From assembly GCA_949126835.1 (NCBI GenBank), contig OX421494.1:20313196-20377195 (forward strand): 64,000 nucleotides of DNA. Reading direction: 5' to 3'. The notes under the pieces are model-generated. The model worked only from the letters and a program-made list of their open reading frames with translations, was not told the origin of the DNA and ran no database searches. This document shows, one piece after another, positions 11,421 through 23,345 of this stretch. A program made the translations under genes and the position numbers. Each line of letters starts with the position of its first letter. Position 1 is the stretch's first letter. Source of the DNA: Anisus vortex (taxonomy: Eukaryota > Mollusca > Gastropoda > Planorbidae).

Positions 11421-12278
11421 GGGATATTTTTAAATTGTTATAATGGGTAATGATTAATGGTTTTAATGGGTATCTTACGTTGTATCTGGCAAATACAAAA
11501 TTCCTTCACGTTTTTATTCGTGTTGTATATGTCCACAGAATAGGTATAAAACAGAATGCGCAATCGCATTTTATTTCTGTTTTGGGCAGTAATACCGACG
11601 CCATACTAAGCCTATTTAAACGCAGCGGTCCTGGTTACACTCTATATTTATGCTTATTTAGCCTACAACGTCCTTTTCTTCAAATCTACAAGTTCGAACA
11701 CCCAAAGCTAATATTTCAGGCTAAATGTGCATAAACGGTTGTGTAATAAACTACAACAATGATGCGAAAACGACTGATTATCGTAAAAAAGAGCATGTCA
11801 AACTGCATGGTTTTCCTGACTCCATAAAGGATAAACAACAGCATAAACAACCTCATATTAACTCATTATGAATTATATGCCTATTTCCCTTCATAATTTT
11901 AAAAGTTTATTTTGGTTTAAAAAGTATATATATTTATGTACCGGTAGCCGCAGCAATTTAGTTACCGGTACCGAGCTACGTCTAAGCCATTTTTTTTTCA
12001 AATCAGTACCGGGTAATACATATTTTTACATCATATTGGCCTAATCATATAATGTTCAAAACAAAATGGGTAATTAAGTCAAATTTATATAAAAGTAAGC
12101 CTATAATGAAAGATAATGTAGGCCCTATATATATTGTATATATTTATGGCAGACGTAGATATCATTTCTCATTTTACTATAGTAGCGTATCTAGCGACCG
12201 CTGCATTGCGGAAAATGGTAACTTTTAGTGAGTGCGTATATAGGGATTGTGCATTCTGTTCTATACCTATTCTGTGTA

Positions 12279-12490
12279 TACGTCTTATAAACTTTGTAGC
12301 GGGAAATTTTTCAATTGCCAGGCAATGTTTAAATTGCCGAGCTCAACGTTTTAAAGTTTTAATTTGTATCGTATACGTCTTATAAACTATGTAGCGGGAA
12401 ATTTTTATATTGCCGGGCAATGTTTAAATTTGCCGGAACAACTTTTTAAAGTTTTAATTCATGTCGTATACGTTGTATAAACTATGATTC
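12279..12490. repeat. 95-bp tandem repeat, about 2.2 copies
   Basis: TACGTCTTATAAACT starts at 12279 and 12374 and a variant starts at 12469, a period of 95 bp. Units contain GTAGCGGGAAATTTTT and ATTGCCGGGCAATGTTTAAA. Related sequence occurs at about 11400-11440 and 33876-33925, so this is part of a dispersed element. Confidence 0.8.
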
Positions 12491-13114
12491 ATATGGGTTT
12501 TAGTTGTTATTGTTTTTCCTGTTGAATTTAAAATTTAATTCTAAGTTTGCTTCCAAAGCAACAATAAATAAATAGCAAATAAACCCAACAAAAACAAAAA
12601 AAAAAAACAAAAAAAAAAAATATTGATCTACGACTAATGTTGTAGCAAAAAAATATATCAAACAATCATTTTCGAATTAACAGCACTTTTTAAAAGACAT
12701 GCGAGTTCTATTTTACAGAAAGAGTTTAATTACCCAATAAACTCACAAAATTCGATCATAGTGGTCATACTTTGAGCAAGAAATAAAAAAAAAAAATTAT
12801 TATTTGTTTTTCCTTTTTAGTTGTATATTGATATGGTGTATAATAAAGTGTGCAAAACAAAAATAAATTTAAAAAATACTGACCACATAAAAAAACATAC
12901 TACTTTATGTATGTTGCAAAAACAAAACTAAAAAATTATAATGTGTCAAGCATATTCTAAAAAAAAGCCCGTTCGAAGAATCGGGCACATAACGGCTTGT
13001 ATATTTTATAAATCTATCTAGATCTAGACTAGTCTAGTTAGTAGATTAGATTTAGTCTCTTCACTCTTTTTTAGGAGCCTATGACTTTGCAAATATAGAT
13101 CAAAAATTGTAAAC

Positions 13115-13252
13115 CTTGAATAGCGTATTTTCCATTGAACGGTTATTAGAGTTCGTCGACATTACTTTTTCTACCAAACTCTTTTCCTCTGCATTTTCAC
13201 CCTTATGACTGTCTTGTCTGTTAACTATGTCCGGAGATACCGGGGTTGCCAT
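13115..13252 (-). CDS. PDXDC1: Candidate first coding exon of PDXDC1
   Basis: On the minus strand, ATG at 13252 has a good context (CAAAATGG) and opens 46 codons starting MATPVSPDIVNRQDSHKG and ending NTLFK, followed by a GTTTAC donor. The donor leaves phase 0, as the microexon at 6217 and the exon at 5861 require. The composition is polar and charged like a disordered N-terminus. It is longer than the vertebrate N-terminus, so homology cannot confirm it. Assignment rests on strand, phase, start context and local CpG-richer sequence. It could instead begin another minus-strand gene. Confidence 0.5.
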
Positions 13253-15846
13253 TTTGATCGTTTACACGCTGGCAAACAATGTAAATGTATCATCGTTGTC
13301 GTAAAATTACATGTTTATAAATGATATATACAAATAATCGTGATTAAACATTTCTTTAAAAAAAAAAAAGTTGTGTCTTTTCCCCACCCATATTAAAAAA
13401 CATTGTTACAATATATAACGAAATGATGTGCCTTAGAAAATATTATATTAGTATGCCTACTATACTAGGGCCTATATAAAAATAGGACTAGGATAAAAGA
13501 TCTAGGCCTGCTCCTATAAATAGCCTAATATTATTTTATGCGCCCAGGAACCGTGTGGATATTTTTCGGCGTTATCCACACGTTAAAACCGTGTGAATAA
13601 CCACTATGTATTATTTAATATTCTATAGACTAGGTCACTAGGATCATCGATAGGCCTTTCTTTAAGCTAATGATTGAATAAAGAATATATAAATTAAAAG
13701 CTATAAAAATGAGAAAAACGGTACAACCTTTTAATACTCATATTCTTATAATTATTATAGGATAGGCCTAAGTGACTAAATTGGACGGAGGCCGTACATA
13801 AATGACGTCACGCGATTGTGAGCCCCGATCTCCCCGCTTGTTATTAATCCCTTAATTTTATTTTTCACATAGGCTTATTAGTAGTGACACTCTGTTCAGT
13901 TTTTCTTTCATCATTGTGCTTGTTAACCCGACCAATTATGAGTTAGAAGAACATTGGTGGTGCTGCTAGGAAGCACACTATATTTATAAAAGTGGAAGTG
14001 GAGGTAAAAAATAATTATTACGTAGGCCTATATGCCTATATGTAGCCTAAATGCCACTAAATGGTACTCTACTGTGTGTGTGACATCGCAAGTAGGCCTA
14101 TATATAGCCTACAGCATGGATAGGCCTATATACCATCATAATTCATAAAGAAATAATAGTTAGCCTACTCGAGATCAGACCAGTTGATGTGGCTCATAAA
14201 TGCTTAACGTATCTGAGTTATCTGCATAAGCAAATAAGTATAAGACTATAAGACCTCAAATTTTAGAGAAATAAGTTGAAAATATTTTCTTAATCTGGAT
14301 AAATGAAAAGCAACTTTTATTTTATTTGGTTGTTTTCTTTCTCTTTATTTTGTCAGGAAACGACTGGAAAATTAAAAAATAAAAAAAGAAATATTTTTGT
14401 TCATCTTGGTTTACATCTTCGTCTTGGAACGGAATGGGTTTATTTCATTGATTTCAATGTTTCGGGTTACGAACCAGAGGGACCACTGTAATTACAATAA
14501 GAGTGAAGTGAAGTTTGTATAGGTTAGAGTTGTCAATGTTATTATCAAAAATAATTATACTTCCGACCTTCAAAACTAATTGTTAAAAATTTTCGCATTT
14601 CTGTGATCAACACAACGTAGATCTTAGATTGAGCTTAAATTATATTACATAACATAGACTTTCCCTTAGTCTATAATGGTTAAGCAAAGTAGATGTCTAC
14701 TTTTCATAGTCTATGTTCATAATTTGAGATTTTAAAATGTACGTATGTCCCTTATTCTTATAATAAATGAAAATGATATAGATCTAGTCTAGATCTAGAT
14801 CTAGAGTCGTCTAGACTAGCTGCTTTATTAGGCTTAGGCTTATATAGTAGGCTATAGCTATAATATAGCTATAGCCTATAGTCTATAGTAAAGTATAGTA
14901 TAGCCTATAGGCTATAGCTATAGCATATATACTCATAGAGACTATTAGTCTGAGTCTAGAGTCTAGATAATACTAGATTATTTTTATAGAGTCTAGTCTA
15001 GATTTGATCTAAAATTTAAATTAAAAGTAAAATTTTAAGATTATATTAATTAATTTATATTATATGACATATGATTATTATTTATATAGGCTAAATGATA
15101 TCTCATCAGATATGTGACGCTATTTTAATGATTTAAAATTAATTTAATTATCACTATTGAGTCACTATTGACTATTTTAAATTTCAACTATTTATCAATC
15201 AGTATGTAATTCATATAATATCATATAGTCATATATGCTATGTCATATGTCGATTATATGTATGTTATAAAAAAAACTTTTGATAAATGCGTCACATTAC
15301 ACTAAAATAGGTCTAGGCCTACTTTTAAATTGCACTTTAAGAAACAATGTCACCAATGTCAATGTGTGAATAAAATAATCAACAGACAAACATATATATA
15401 TGGTCATATAGGCCTATGTCTCAACTCATATAATGAATCACAAGGTCAATAAGGACTATAGGCCTATCTTGAAGTTGCATGGTTCACAGAATTTTTCTAT
15501 TACCGATAAAAATTTGGGTGCAACCTATTCTCTCGAGTTTATTAAAAGTTTGAAAAACAGCACTTCTCTGTTATCAAGTAACCTATCACTATCAAGTTGC
15601 AACTATTTTTAACTATCATTAATATCAATGGTTGTAACGATGTAAAATTATCAAGATAATACAAATTTTCTATTTTGTAATTTACACCATTGTCATTGTT
15701 AATAAAATTCATTAAATCTTGGTTTTTAAAAATACTGGTGCTTCCAACGTTAAATGGACTGTTTTATATTTATCATGATTATCTATGTATGTTTTGTGCC
15801 AAATATACAATTTAAATGAAAATAATCTTCTTTTTTTTTCTTGCAG
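13253..15846. other. Intergenic spacer between divergent PDXDC1 and MFSD6L
   Basis: This spacer should hold both promoters. A full CRE palindrome (TGACGTCA) lies at 13803-13810 in locally CpG-richer sequence. A 10-bp inverted repeat (CGTGTGGATA / TATCCACACG) is at 13552-13582. From 14770 to 15010 the DNA is crowded with TCTAGA, AGATCT and TATAGCTATA palindromes. A non-coding first exon of MFSD6L must lie here or in the 5' direction, but I cannot place it securely. Confidence 0.5.
14780..15010. repeat. Dense CTAG and TATAGC palindrome cluster
   Basis: Overlapping TCTAGATCTAGATCTAGA, TAGGCTATAGCTATAATATA and GTCTAGACTAG motifs form several possible hairpins, including AGGCTATAGCTATA paired with TATAGCTATAGCCT. 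It is simple low-complexity sequence with no coding potential. Confidence 0.7.
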
Positions 15847-15906
15847 AGAAAATATATTAAAGCCCAATATATTTATCTTCTTGTATCTGAAACTGAAGAC
15901 ATCATA

Positions 15907-17935
15907 ATGGCTAGAGGATTAGAAACAATAAATATCTCCAAAGCTTCCAGCTTGACCAATCTTTTTTATTTATTTTTTCACGGCGGAAAGGCAGCCATCG
16001 TGCCTTTTCTTACCCTCTTTTTCAGACTAATTGGGCTCAATGCTTTTGAAGTTGGCATAATTATAGCAGCCAAAACTGTGACCAGCATGGTCTGGGCACC
16101 ACTTTGGTCCAGGTGCGCCACTGCTTACAATCGTCACCGGCCTGTGATGATGTTTTCTCTGTTCATGATGATAGCTACTTACCTCTCCATGCCTGCCTTG
16201 TACACCCAGATTTCCAAACCAGAGCACTGCCTTCCACCACAGGCAGCAAACGGCACGTCCTTACAATGGACAGAAGTTACATCCACAATGTCTTCCCCTG
16301 CCAGCGGTGAAAACACCACTTTGTTAGCCCCTACAACACTAACTGCCTTGTCACCAACTCTTACAGCAAAGGCTTCAGAAACGTATACCACTACTACCAA
16401 GTCATCGGTTCTTCTTAATTTAACAGATAACTTCAATCTAACAGACAATGAAGTTATGAGAGAAGTTTTGGAGCAAAACATACCATTAGGAAAAGAAGGC
16501 CTTGACTTAAACAATTTAACTGAAAATTATCGCTTTCTTCTTAATAAGCTAAACCTTAGTGAAGAGGACCTCCTTGAATTAAATTTGACATCTACAGATT
16601 TACTAGATCTTATTCACTCTAACTCCACTGATATAAGCGATGAACTTTACAATATCCTAATAAAGATGGCACAATCTAAAGTAAGTTTAAAGAACAAATT
16701 GCTACCGGTAATTCAAACTATTAGAGTTTAAAAATGAGCAATAAACATACAAATTTTCCTTAATATTATTAAATTAAGGCTTGGACTTTATTTTATTTCA
16801 GGGCAACATACCAGATACCAGTAAAGAAATAAAGAAACGTTCTAAAAGAAATGATTGGACAGATCTGGATCTTCTAAAAGAAAAACTACACACCATACGC
16901 TCATCTCTGCAAACAGACAAACTTCTTCTGTTCTTAGTTATTCTTGCGATAGTTGTTGTTGGTGAGATATTTGCCTCCCCTGTTGAAAAACTTGCAGACG
17001 ACTCCTGGTTTGATTTTTTAAATCGTATCGATGACCTTGAACGCTATGGCCAACAAAGGTTTTGGGGCTCTATAGCATTTGTGTTTGTTCCAGTCATTGT
17101 AACAGTCACTGTGGACTATACCCCATGCTTCATAGGTTACCATGTGCATCACTTTTTGATTCACTTCTTTGTTTTCGCTGTTCTCATGCTTTCTGCTTGG
17201 CTAGTTTCCTGCTTCTATCCTGCTCCTCCTCCAGCACACAGCAAGCATTCATCAAAAATTCTGAGAGGTCTGAGCATCATTTGCTGCGACGGCCGGGGTT
17301 TCTTATTCTCCATGACGTTGGTCCTCACGGGCTCAGTTTATGCATCCTATCACAACTTTCTGTTTTGGAGAATCCAAGACCTTGGTGGTACAGAAACAGT
17401 TATGGGTCTCTGCGTCACCATAGCAGCCTTCGCAGAGATCCCCATGCTGATCCTCAGCAGTCACTTGGTGAAAAGGCTGGGTCCCGTTTGGCTGGTATCG
17501 CTCGCCATGCTAGTCCTGAGCCTGAGACTCCTCTTCTACGCATTTATCTCCGAGCCCTGGGCATTCCTGCCGGCAGAGCTTTCTCATGGGATCACTCACA
17601 CAGCAATGTGGTTCGCCATTCTCAGCTACGAAGATTTCAACTTGGGGTCATCAGTCGACAGAAGTCTGCGTGCCATTCTTTCATCTTTTTACTTTGGTGT
17701 TGGTTTCTCATCCGGAAGTCTTATCTCAGGTTTTCTTTATCATTCCTATGGCTCTAGTTTTCTTTTCTGGAGCAGCAGTGCTCTTACAGGGGGCTGGCTC
17801 CTAATTTTTTCAGTCATACAAAAATGTCTACCTAAGAAACAAAATGTCAAATATATCAAGCTTTTAAAGAGTGAGTCGGACAACTCTGATGATGAAGAGG
17901 AAGACTGGCTGGAGATGGCGCTGAAAGGTCACTAA
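15907..17935 (+). CDS. MFSD6L: MFSD6L orthologue (major facilitator superfamily, 635 aa, two coding exons)
   Basis: Coding exons are 15907-16680 and 16802-17935, joined in phase 0 across a 120-bp GT-AG intron. The exon acceptor TTCTTGCAG ends at 15846, so 15847-15906 is 5' UTR. The first ATG in that exon, ATAATGG at 15907, opens 635 codons. TM1-3 lie at about residues 17-99 (with FFHGGKAAIVPFLTLFFR and the W-A-P-L-W loop motif). A 190-residue loop with at least eight N-glycosylation sequons follows. TM4 is near 299-316, then ASPVEKLADDSWFDFL, and the remaining eight helices follow. The acidic tail ends DWLEMALKGH after KYIKLLKSESDNSDDEEED, which parallels vertebrate MFSD6L more than MFSD6. 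This is a polytopic membrane protein; the transported substrate is unknown. K-K-R-S-K-R at 269-274, in the loop, fits a furin-type site. Confidence 0.92.
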
Positions 17936-18641
17936 TTATATATTTTATCTACATTATAGAAATATTTCAATTGCTTCATTCCTACGTATGATTTTTACAC
18001 ATATTTTAGAGTTCAGCTTTAAGCTCAATATTTATTTTCTTATAAAGTGGAACATTAAAACAACACAATTGTTTGCTAGAATTTGGACAGAGCTTTAACT
18101 TTAATTAACAATTGATTTAAAATTAAAATAGTTGAAAAAAAAGTTTTTGTAGGTATTTACAAAACAAATTAATTTTTTTTCCTTGTTCTCAAACTTGCCA
18201 ATTCTATTGCAGTCTTGTATTTAATACATTTTTATTCCTTAAACAAAACTGTGCCTTATATTTGTGCATATGAATGTGCACACTTCCAAAGTAAAAAGCA
18301 TTTTAAAGTCTTTGTTATTTATTTGAATAGTAGGGAACAGTAGCTTTAAGTTTAAGTTAAACTACCTGCCTTTAAATGTCAATATTTACTTTCTAAATAC
18401 AGTTTAAAATGCCTAGTAATTTTTTTTGTATAAGCTTAAAGCCATGCCAATTAAACCTTTGACTATTGTGATCTTACCACCTCCAGACTCTGAGTGTTGC
18501 AATGTTTATGAATACATTAACTCATTAATGCTGAGCATGGCCTATTAATGACAATTGATCTTCCTTTTGTTTTCTACTTTGCTTTAATCTGTTTAGTTAG
18601 AGCTGTACACTTATATTCCTATTGTGTATATGAGAGAAACT
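17936..18641 (+). other. Probable 3' UTR and downstream of MFSD6L
   Basis: AT-rich sequence with no open frame of note. No AATAAA follows closely; the first clear AATAAA I see in the forward direction is at 19088-19093, so the 3' UTR may be long and could include the 56-bp array. The true polyadenylation site is not determined. Confidence 0.4.
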
Positions 18642-18868
18642 CTTGCATTCTGTGTAATGCTAATACTAAGCTGACTCCAGTATTCATTATTTCAGAACTT
18701 GCATTCTGTGTAATGCTAATACTAAGCTGACTCCAGTACTCATTATTTCAGAACTTGCATTCAGTGTAATGCTAATACTAAGCTGACTCCAGTATTCATT
18801 ATTTCAGAACTTGCATTCTGTGTAATGCTAATACTAAGCTGACTCCAGTATTCATTATTTCAGAACTT
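18642..18868. repeat. 56-bp tandem repeat, four copies
   Basis: Unit starts CTTGCATTCTGTGTAATGC at 18642, 18698, 18754 and 18810. Copies differ by only one or two bases, so the array is young. It lies about 700 bp downstream of the MFSD6L stop and may be transcribed in its 3' UTR. Confidence 0.95.
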
Positions 18869-20262
18869 CCAATTTCTTTCTATTTCCTTTTTATTTTTTC
18901 ACTTGTTCACTTATTATGTTTTGTTGTTGTCGTTTTTTTAATTATTGATTTTCATTATTTTAAACTCAGTTATCAGTATTAATGACTTTATTCCGTGTAT
19001 CAATGATTTGTGTGTCATTTTATCTTATTATAAACCACCAACCTTTAAGTGTTCATTTACAAAAAACAAAATAAGGCCTTAAAAAAGAATAAATTTATAC
19101 AAACAATAATTGTATTATAATTATATTCCACTTTCAGTTTTTTTATTTACATATGTTGCTACTTACTGCTAGTCCAAACGAAATCCATTCCAAATCTGTG
19201 TAATGTGACTCATTGGTTTTAATTAGAATAACCATTCCACAATTATTATTTTATTTTATACATATTTTTTTATTGTTAGTAAAACAAATGTGGCCATTCT
19301 TGTAAATTACCATCAGAAATGACTATCTCTGTTTTTAAGATGGTCAGCCCTAGTGCAATAAGAAACTCATGACTTTATTGTAATTATTTGTTGTTTTTTT
19401 ATATTTTATTTGTTTTATTTTTTTTTACCTAAATCAATAATATTATTGGTGTTGTCTTTTTTTTAAATGAATAGTTTTGTTTTATTGTTCTTAAATTAAA
19501 CCACTGCTTAATATTTAATCATTATTGGGTGATGTTACACGATAAAAGGAGATTGTTTTGCATTCATTTTGCTGCTCTTTCTTTTGTACTATTTTATTCT
19601 AGTCAGTCTTATAAATATTATCTGGTTTATTCGGATTTATAAATCTATAATATATATTATTCCAATTTTTATTACAATCTGTTATTTTCAATGATTTATT
19701 GTACACATTTCTTCTATTATATCAAATTATCTTGATTGTCTGTAATATTTTCAATTTTCTTTCTTACCCCAAGACATTTACATGTATTGCATTTATTTAC
19801 ATGTTAATAGAGATGATATTTCACAGTGCCTTCATTGTTGCCAATTTGCCAATGTTTAGGTATTTACTATATAGCAGCAGAAAGCACAAAGTTTTTTTTA
19901 ATCCAAAGCCACAATACATTCATTATTTCTTGCCTTACTCTACTTGAATGCAATCTTTAAAAACACAAATAAGCTGTGTGTTTTTTTTCCCCAAAAATAT
20001 TTATATTATAAATATTACATTAATTGTTGAAATTATGAAAAGAAATAACCATACTGCTATGATGCAATTTTCTCCCAAGTGTTATTCTTTTTTGACGTTC
20101 TAATATTCAATACAACATAATATAATCTTTCCTTTGAAATTTTCCAGTTGATGGTTGTGGTTAAATTATAACAAGTATATAATAATATGTCTCTTAATAA
20201 TGTTAACATCCTTGTCTTTTTTTTTTTTGTTTTTTAAATCTAGATTCAAAGCCTTAAAAAAA
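18869..20262. other. AT-rich spacer
   Basis: Very T-rich on the plus strand with many T-runs and open stretches too short or low-complexity to be genes. One AATAAA at 19088 is a possible MFSD6L polyadenylation signal. Nothing else recognised. Confidence 0.5.
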
Positions 20263-20409
20263 ATGGAGCTTAGTGACTTAGTGAGAAACTTTCTTGTTTA
20301 TATTGAGATTAATGGAGCTTAGTGACTTAGTGAGAAACTTTCTTGTTTATATTAAGATTAATGGAGCTTAGTGACTTAGTGAGAAACTTTCTTGTTTATA
20401 TTGAGATTA
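20263..20409. repeat. 49-bp tandem repeat, three copies
   Basis: Unit ATGGAGCTTAGTGACTTAGT starts at 20263, 20312 and 20361. Copies are nearly identical. Confidence 0.95.
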
Positions 20410-22890
20410 AGAGTTTATTGATTGATCACATCTGTTATTTTTATATTATTATCTCTAGATATTGTATTTAATTGAGCAGACATTTTATTTCACCTTCTTT
20501 ATTTCAGAAGTATAGCTCTTTGATAAGAAGCTAAGTTATAGATTGCTTCCCTTTTAGCACCCAATTGTGTTTTCTCCCCCTAGCTTAAAACTTCCTTGTT
20601 GTGGCACCAAACCCCACACAGTAAATGATGATGTGATGATGTGGGTCCCAGATCCAGGCCAATGACAGTGTTTACATAAGGCTCATGAGTCAGTGACTTG
20701 AAATGTTTAGCAGAGCCCTTGATTAATGAGTTTAGCTTCCAACTTCCTGATTGTCTTCCCTTAGTAATAGTACCTTTTTTGCGTTATTGCCCTTGATTGT
20801 TCATAACCCAGTTTTTTTTTCCATTCATGATACTTTTTTTTAGTACAATCTATTTATTCCTTTTAGATTCATTTGTTATTGTTTTTTTGCAAAAGTGTGC
20901 CTTTACGCCCAATAAATGCTTTCTTGTCCCTTATGCAAAAACAGAAAAAGGACGTACACACATAAATAAAAGATTGCATCAAAGATCTGATAAGGCTATA
21001 TTTAGTATCCTGAGGTAAATAAAATATCTTTTTGTGGGAAGGTGTGTATTTGAACTGTGGTAATCAAACAGCAGGGCGTGTCCCAAGTTCTCAAAGTGGG
21101 GAGCCCCAAGATGAAATAGGCTAAAACAGTTCTCAGTGTTTCCTATTGTTTACAAACAGCCCAGCCAATATGTGAAACATTCCTTTCCAGTTTTAGATCA
21201 GTGGAAGTAAAATAGGAACATGTAAAAAGATGGAATTGAAGTGTCTGGAATCTTTCGACTGTCTATTCACATTCAGACCTATTACCTGAGCCTGTGAATC
21301 TGAACTTGAGTAGAACAGAGTCTGTTAGTTACCGGTATATAAATTATACCTAACTGCATTGGTCTGTCTGTGTTTCTGTTAATAAGATACCACAATCAGC
21401 CTTGTTGTATGTATGCACAAGAAATTGATATGTAGATGTAGGAGAATGTACGGTAGTTGTGAAACATGCTGCATGTGATATGTTACATAGGACAATGTAC
21501 TTTATAGAAATGGATATAGGATGCAGTGGGAATATACTGATTACATGACATGTAATACAGTACATGTATTACAGTACAATTGCCTTGTCTACTAGCCCAA
21601 TAAAATGAGTACGTGCTGATATAAGATAACATGCATGTGTACTAGGGAGGCCCTATATACACACAGGCTACAAATTGTAGATCTACTTGTATACTAAATT
21701 TTAAAAAAAATTAGGATAGGCCTACTGTCATACTTTAGAAACTTTTGTTTAAAATTAAAATATAAATGTAATAAATGACTTGCTTACCATGAGAAAAAAA
21801 TAATTTCGATTCACTTGTACCAGTCCTTTTATAGCATAATATGTCATAACACATAAATCAACATAAATTACAGCACGAATTATATATTCATGCCGAAGAT
21901 GTTGTTACATAATAATATGTCAGTGCAATGTTTGCTTTAAATTTAAATACGGTTGTAGCAGTTTTCATGCTCATTTACTCATTACATACTATTTTGGGAT
22001 TGTTCAGAAATAAATAGATGTACATTTTCTATAAAATAAAGAAATCAGTTGTCTTATTTGTTTTAAAGTTGTTGTTTTTTTGTTTAGACTAGTTATTGGT
22101 GTTTGTGTTGTTTATGTTTCTTTGACGCTAGCAGGAACTTTAATTAGAGAACTGCTCTGATCTATGGTTGTCGTTCCTGATCTCTCTGCATTACGCCTAC
22201 AACTTCATTACCATCCTCAAGTGTCGGTGCAGTTTATTTCCCCCTGTTTTTATTAGGATCACGGGATATGTCTATAATTATCTCTCAATCCTTTCGAGGT
22301 CTACAACTACGTCAATTTTTTATGTGTTATTAGGTTGCGTGGGAGGATAGGCTTATGACTTAAGTGAGCCAAGGGTTACCCGCTATATAAATGGCATGGT
22401 ACCCCAGAGGTTATTAATGGGTTCGTTCACATTTGACGTCATGTATAACCTTTTGTTTAAATAGGAAGGGGTGAGAATATTTTGTTGAATTTAAAACTTT
22501 GCTACAGAGAGTGTTAAAAAAAAGTGGAAAGTCATTAGAACAATAATATTCCGATGTAGTTATTTTTAAATTATCGATGTTTCATATGAAGGATATGTAG
22601 CAGGCCTACATTGGTGCTCTTTATAGAAATATTAGAATTTGACTTACAAAAGATTTTTTTATCATTTCATAAAAATAATATTTAAAAAAAAAGGTGGGAG
22701 GGTCATTGAATGGTGATTTATTTTAAGGAGGTGAAGTGAGCTAGAAAATATTTTGGGTGATGGTCGAAAAACCCATTGAATTTAGGCTAGGCCTTTGTGC
22801 CAAAAAATAGTAAAATCCTCTTCGAGATAATAATGCGATAAAATTAGTTGGTCTGTTATTATAGACAATAAATCTATCCAGTTAGCTAAT
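20410..22890. other. Spacer without recognised gene
   Basis: Mostly AT-rich. A somewhat more complex stretch at 20570-20760 and 21040-21330 shows no convincing exon. A TGACGTCA palindrome is at 22434-22441. Nothing else is supported. Confidence 0.5.
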
Positions 22891-23110
22891 AGTTGAGATC
22901 TTTAAAAAATAAAAATAGAAAAAGAAAAAAAAGTTATCAGTGGGGAATTGATCCCAGGTCGCATGTATGGCAGTCGGATACGCTTACCACTCAGCTAGGG
23001 AGGACACATACCGGAAGCAAGATCACAAAAGTAAAATATGAGACAATAAGGTCACGTGTCTTTAAATTAACCAATGTGGATCGGAAACCACACACACAGT
23101 CTAATTTATA
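22890..23110 (-). mobile_element. Composite element with tRNA-like block, copy 1
   Basis: On the minus strand the order is a GTGTGTGTGG start, ATTGGTTAATTTAAAGACAC, GTGACCTTATTGTCTCATAT, GATCTTGCTTCCGG, then a tRNA-like block (CTAGCTGAGTGGTAAGC as A box, GGGATCAATTCC as B box, about 22937-23003), then a T-rich run. The same order occurs in copies at 25066 and 41740. Immediately right, 23190-23345 matches the body of the family in the opposite orientation. Confidence 0.75.
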
Positions 23111-23189
23111 AGTGTTTATATAGCCTATATAGATAAGATTGTGAATATTTTTTAGCCACGATTAATACATTTTTTTTAATTTTCATTAG

Positions 23190-23345
23190 TATTACTTTTT
23201 TTTAAAGAATTTCAGGACTTAAACCTTTCTTTCCTAAAATGTTTCCAGTAAGTAATATCTAATAATTATATTTTAGACGCGTGTGGGGGACGAGTGTTCA
23301 ATTCTAAACTTTGTTCAAACTTTTTGTTTAAAAAAAAAGAAAAAG
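23190..23345 (+). repeat. Body fragment of the composite element family
   Basis: AGGACTTAAACCTTTC, CAGTAAGTAATATCTAA and TTATATTTTAGACGCGTGTG match 41960-42060 inside copy 3 in the same order. It faces away from copy 1, giving an inverted arrangement. Confidence 0.7.

Larger units (their letters stand above)
6218..13114 (-). other. Proposed long first intron of PDXDC1, filled with mobile-element debris
   Basis: No conserved protein exon is visible on either strand. The stretch holds palindromic blocks (6461-6530, 7460-7500), a tRNA-like block (6627), dispersed repeats, an inverted-repeat pair (7661 and 10488-10553) enclosing a hAT-type element, a LINE 3' end (10206-10290), a Helitron-like start (10945) and a 95-bp repeat (12279-12490). 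The remainder is AT-rich unique-looking sequence. Confidence 0.6.

Noticed and set aside
14303..14491. 62-codon frame with hydrophobic start near the MFSD6L promoter
   Set aside because: Looks like a signal peptide by composition but the sequence is AT-rich, lacks a donor at its end and has no known domain.
15841..15906. Upstream in-frame extension of MFSD6L from a TTG at 15841
   Set aside because: The TTG is part of the TTCTTGCAG splice acceptor; the first ATG of the exon is at 15907 and the MFS domain begins after it.
17062..17804. Overlapping open frames inside MFSD6L exon 2 (231 and 72 codons)
   Set aside because: They are shadows in other frames of a well-supported coding exon.
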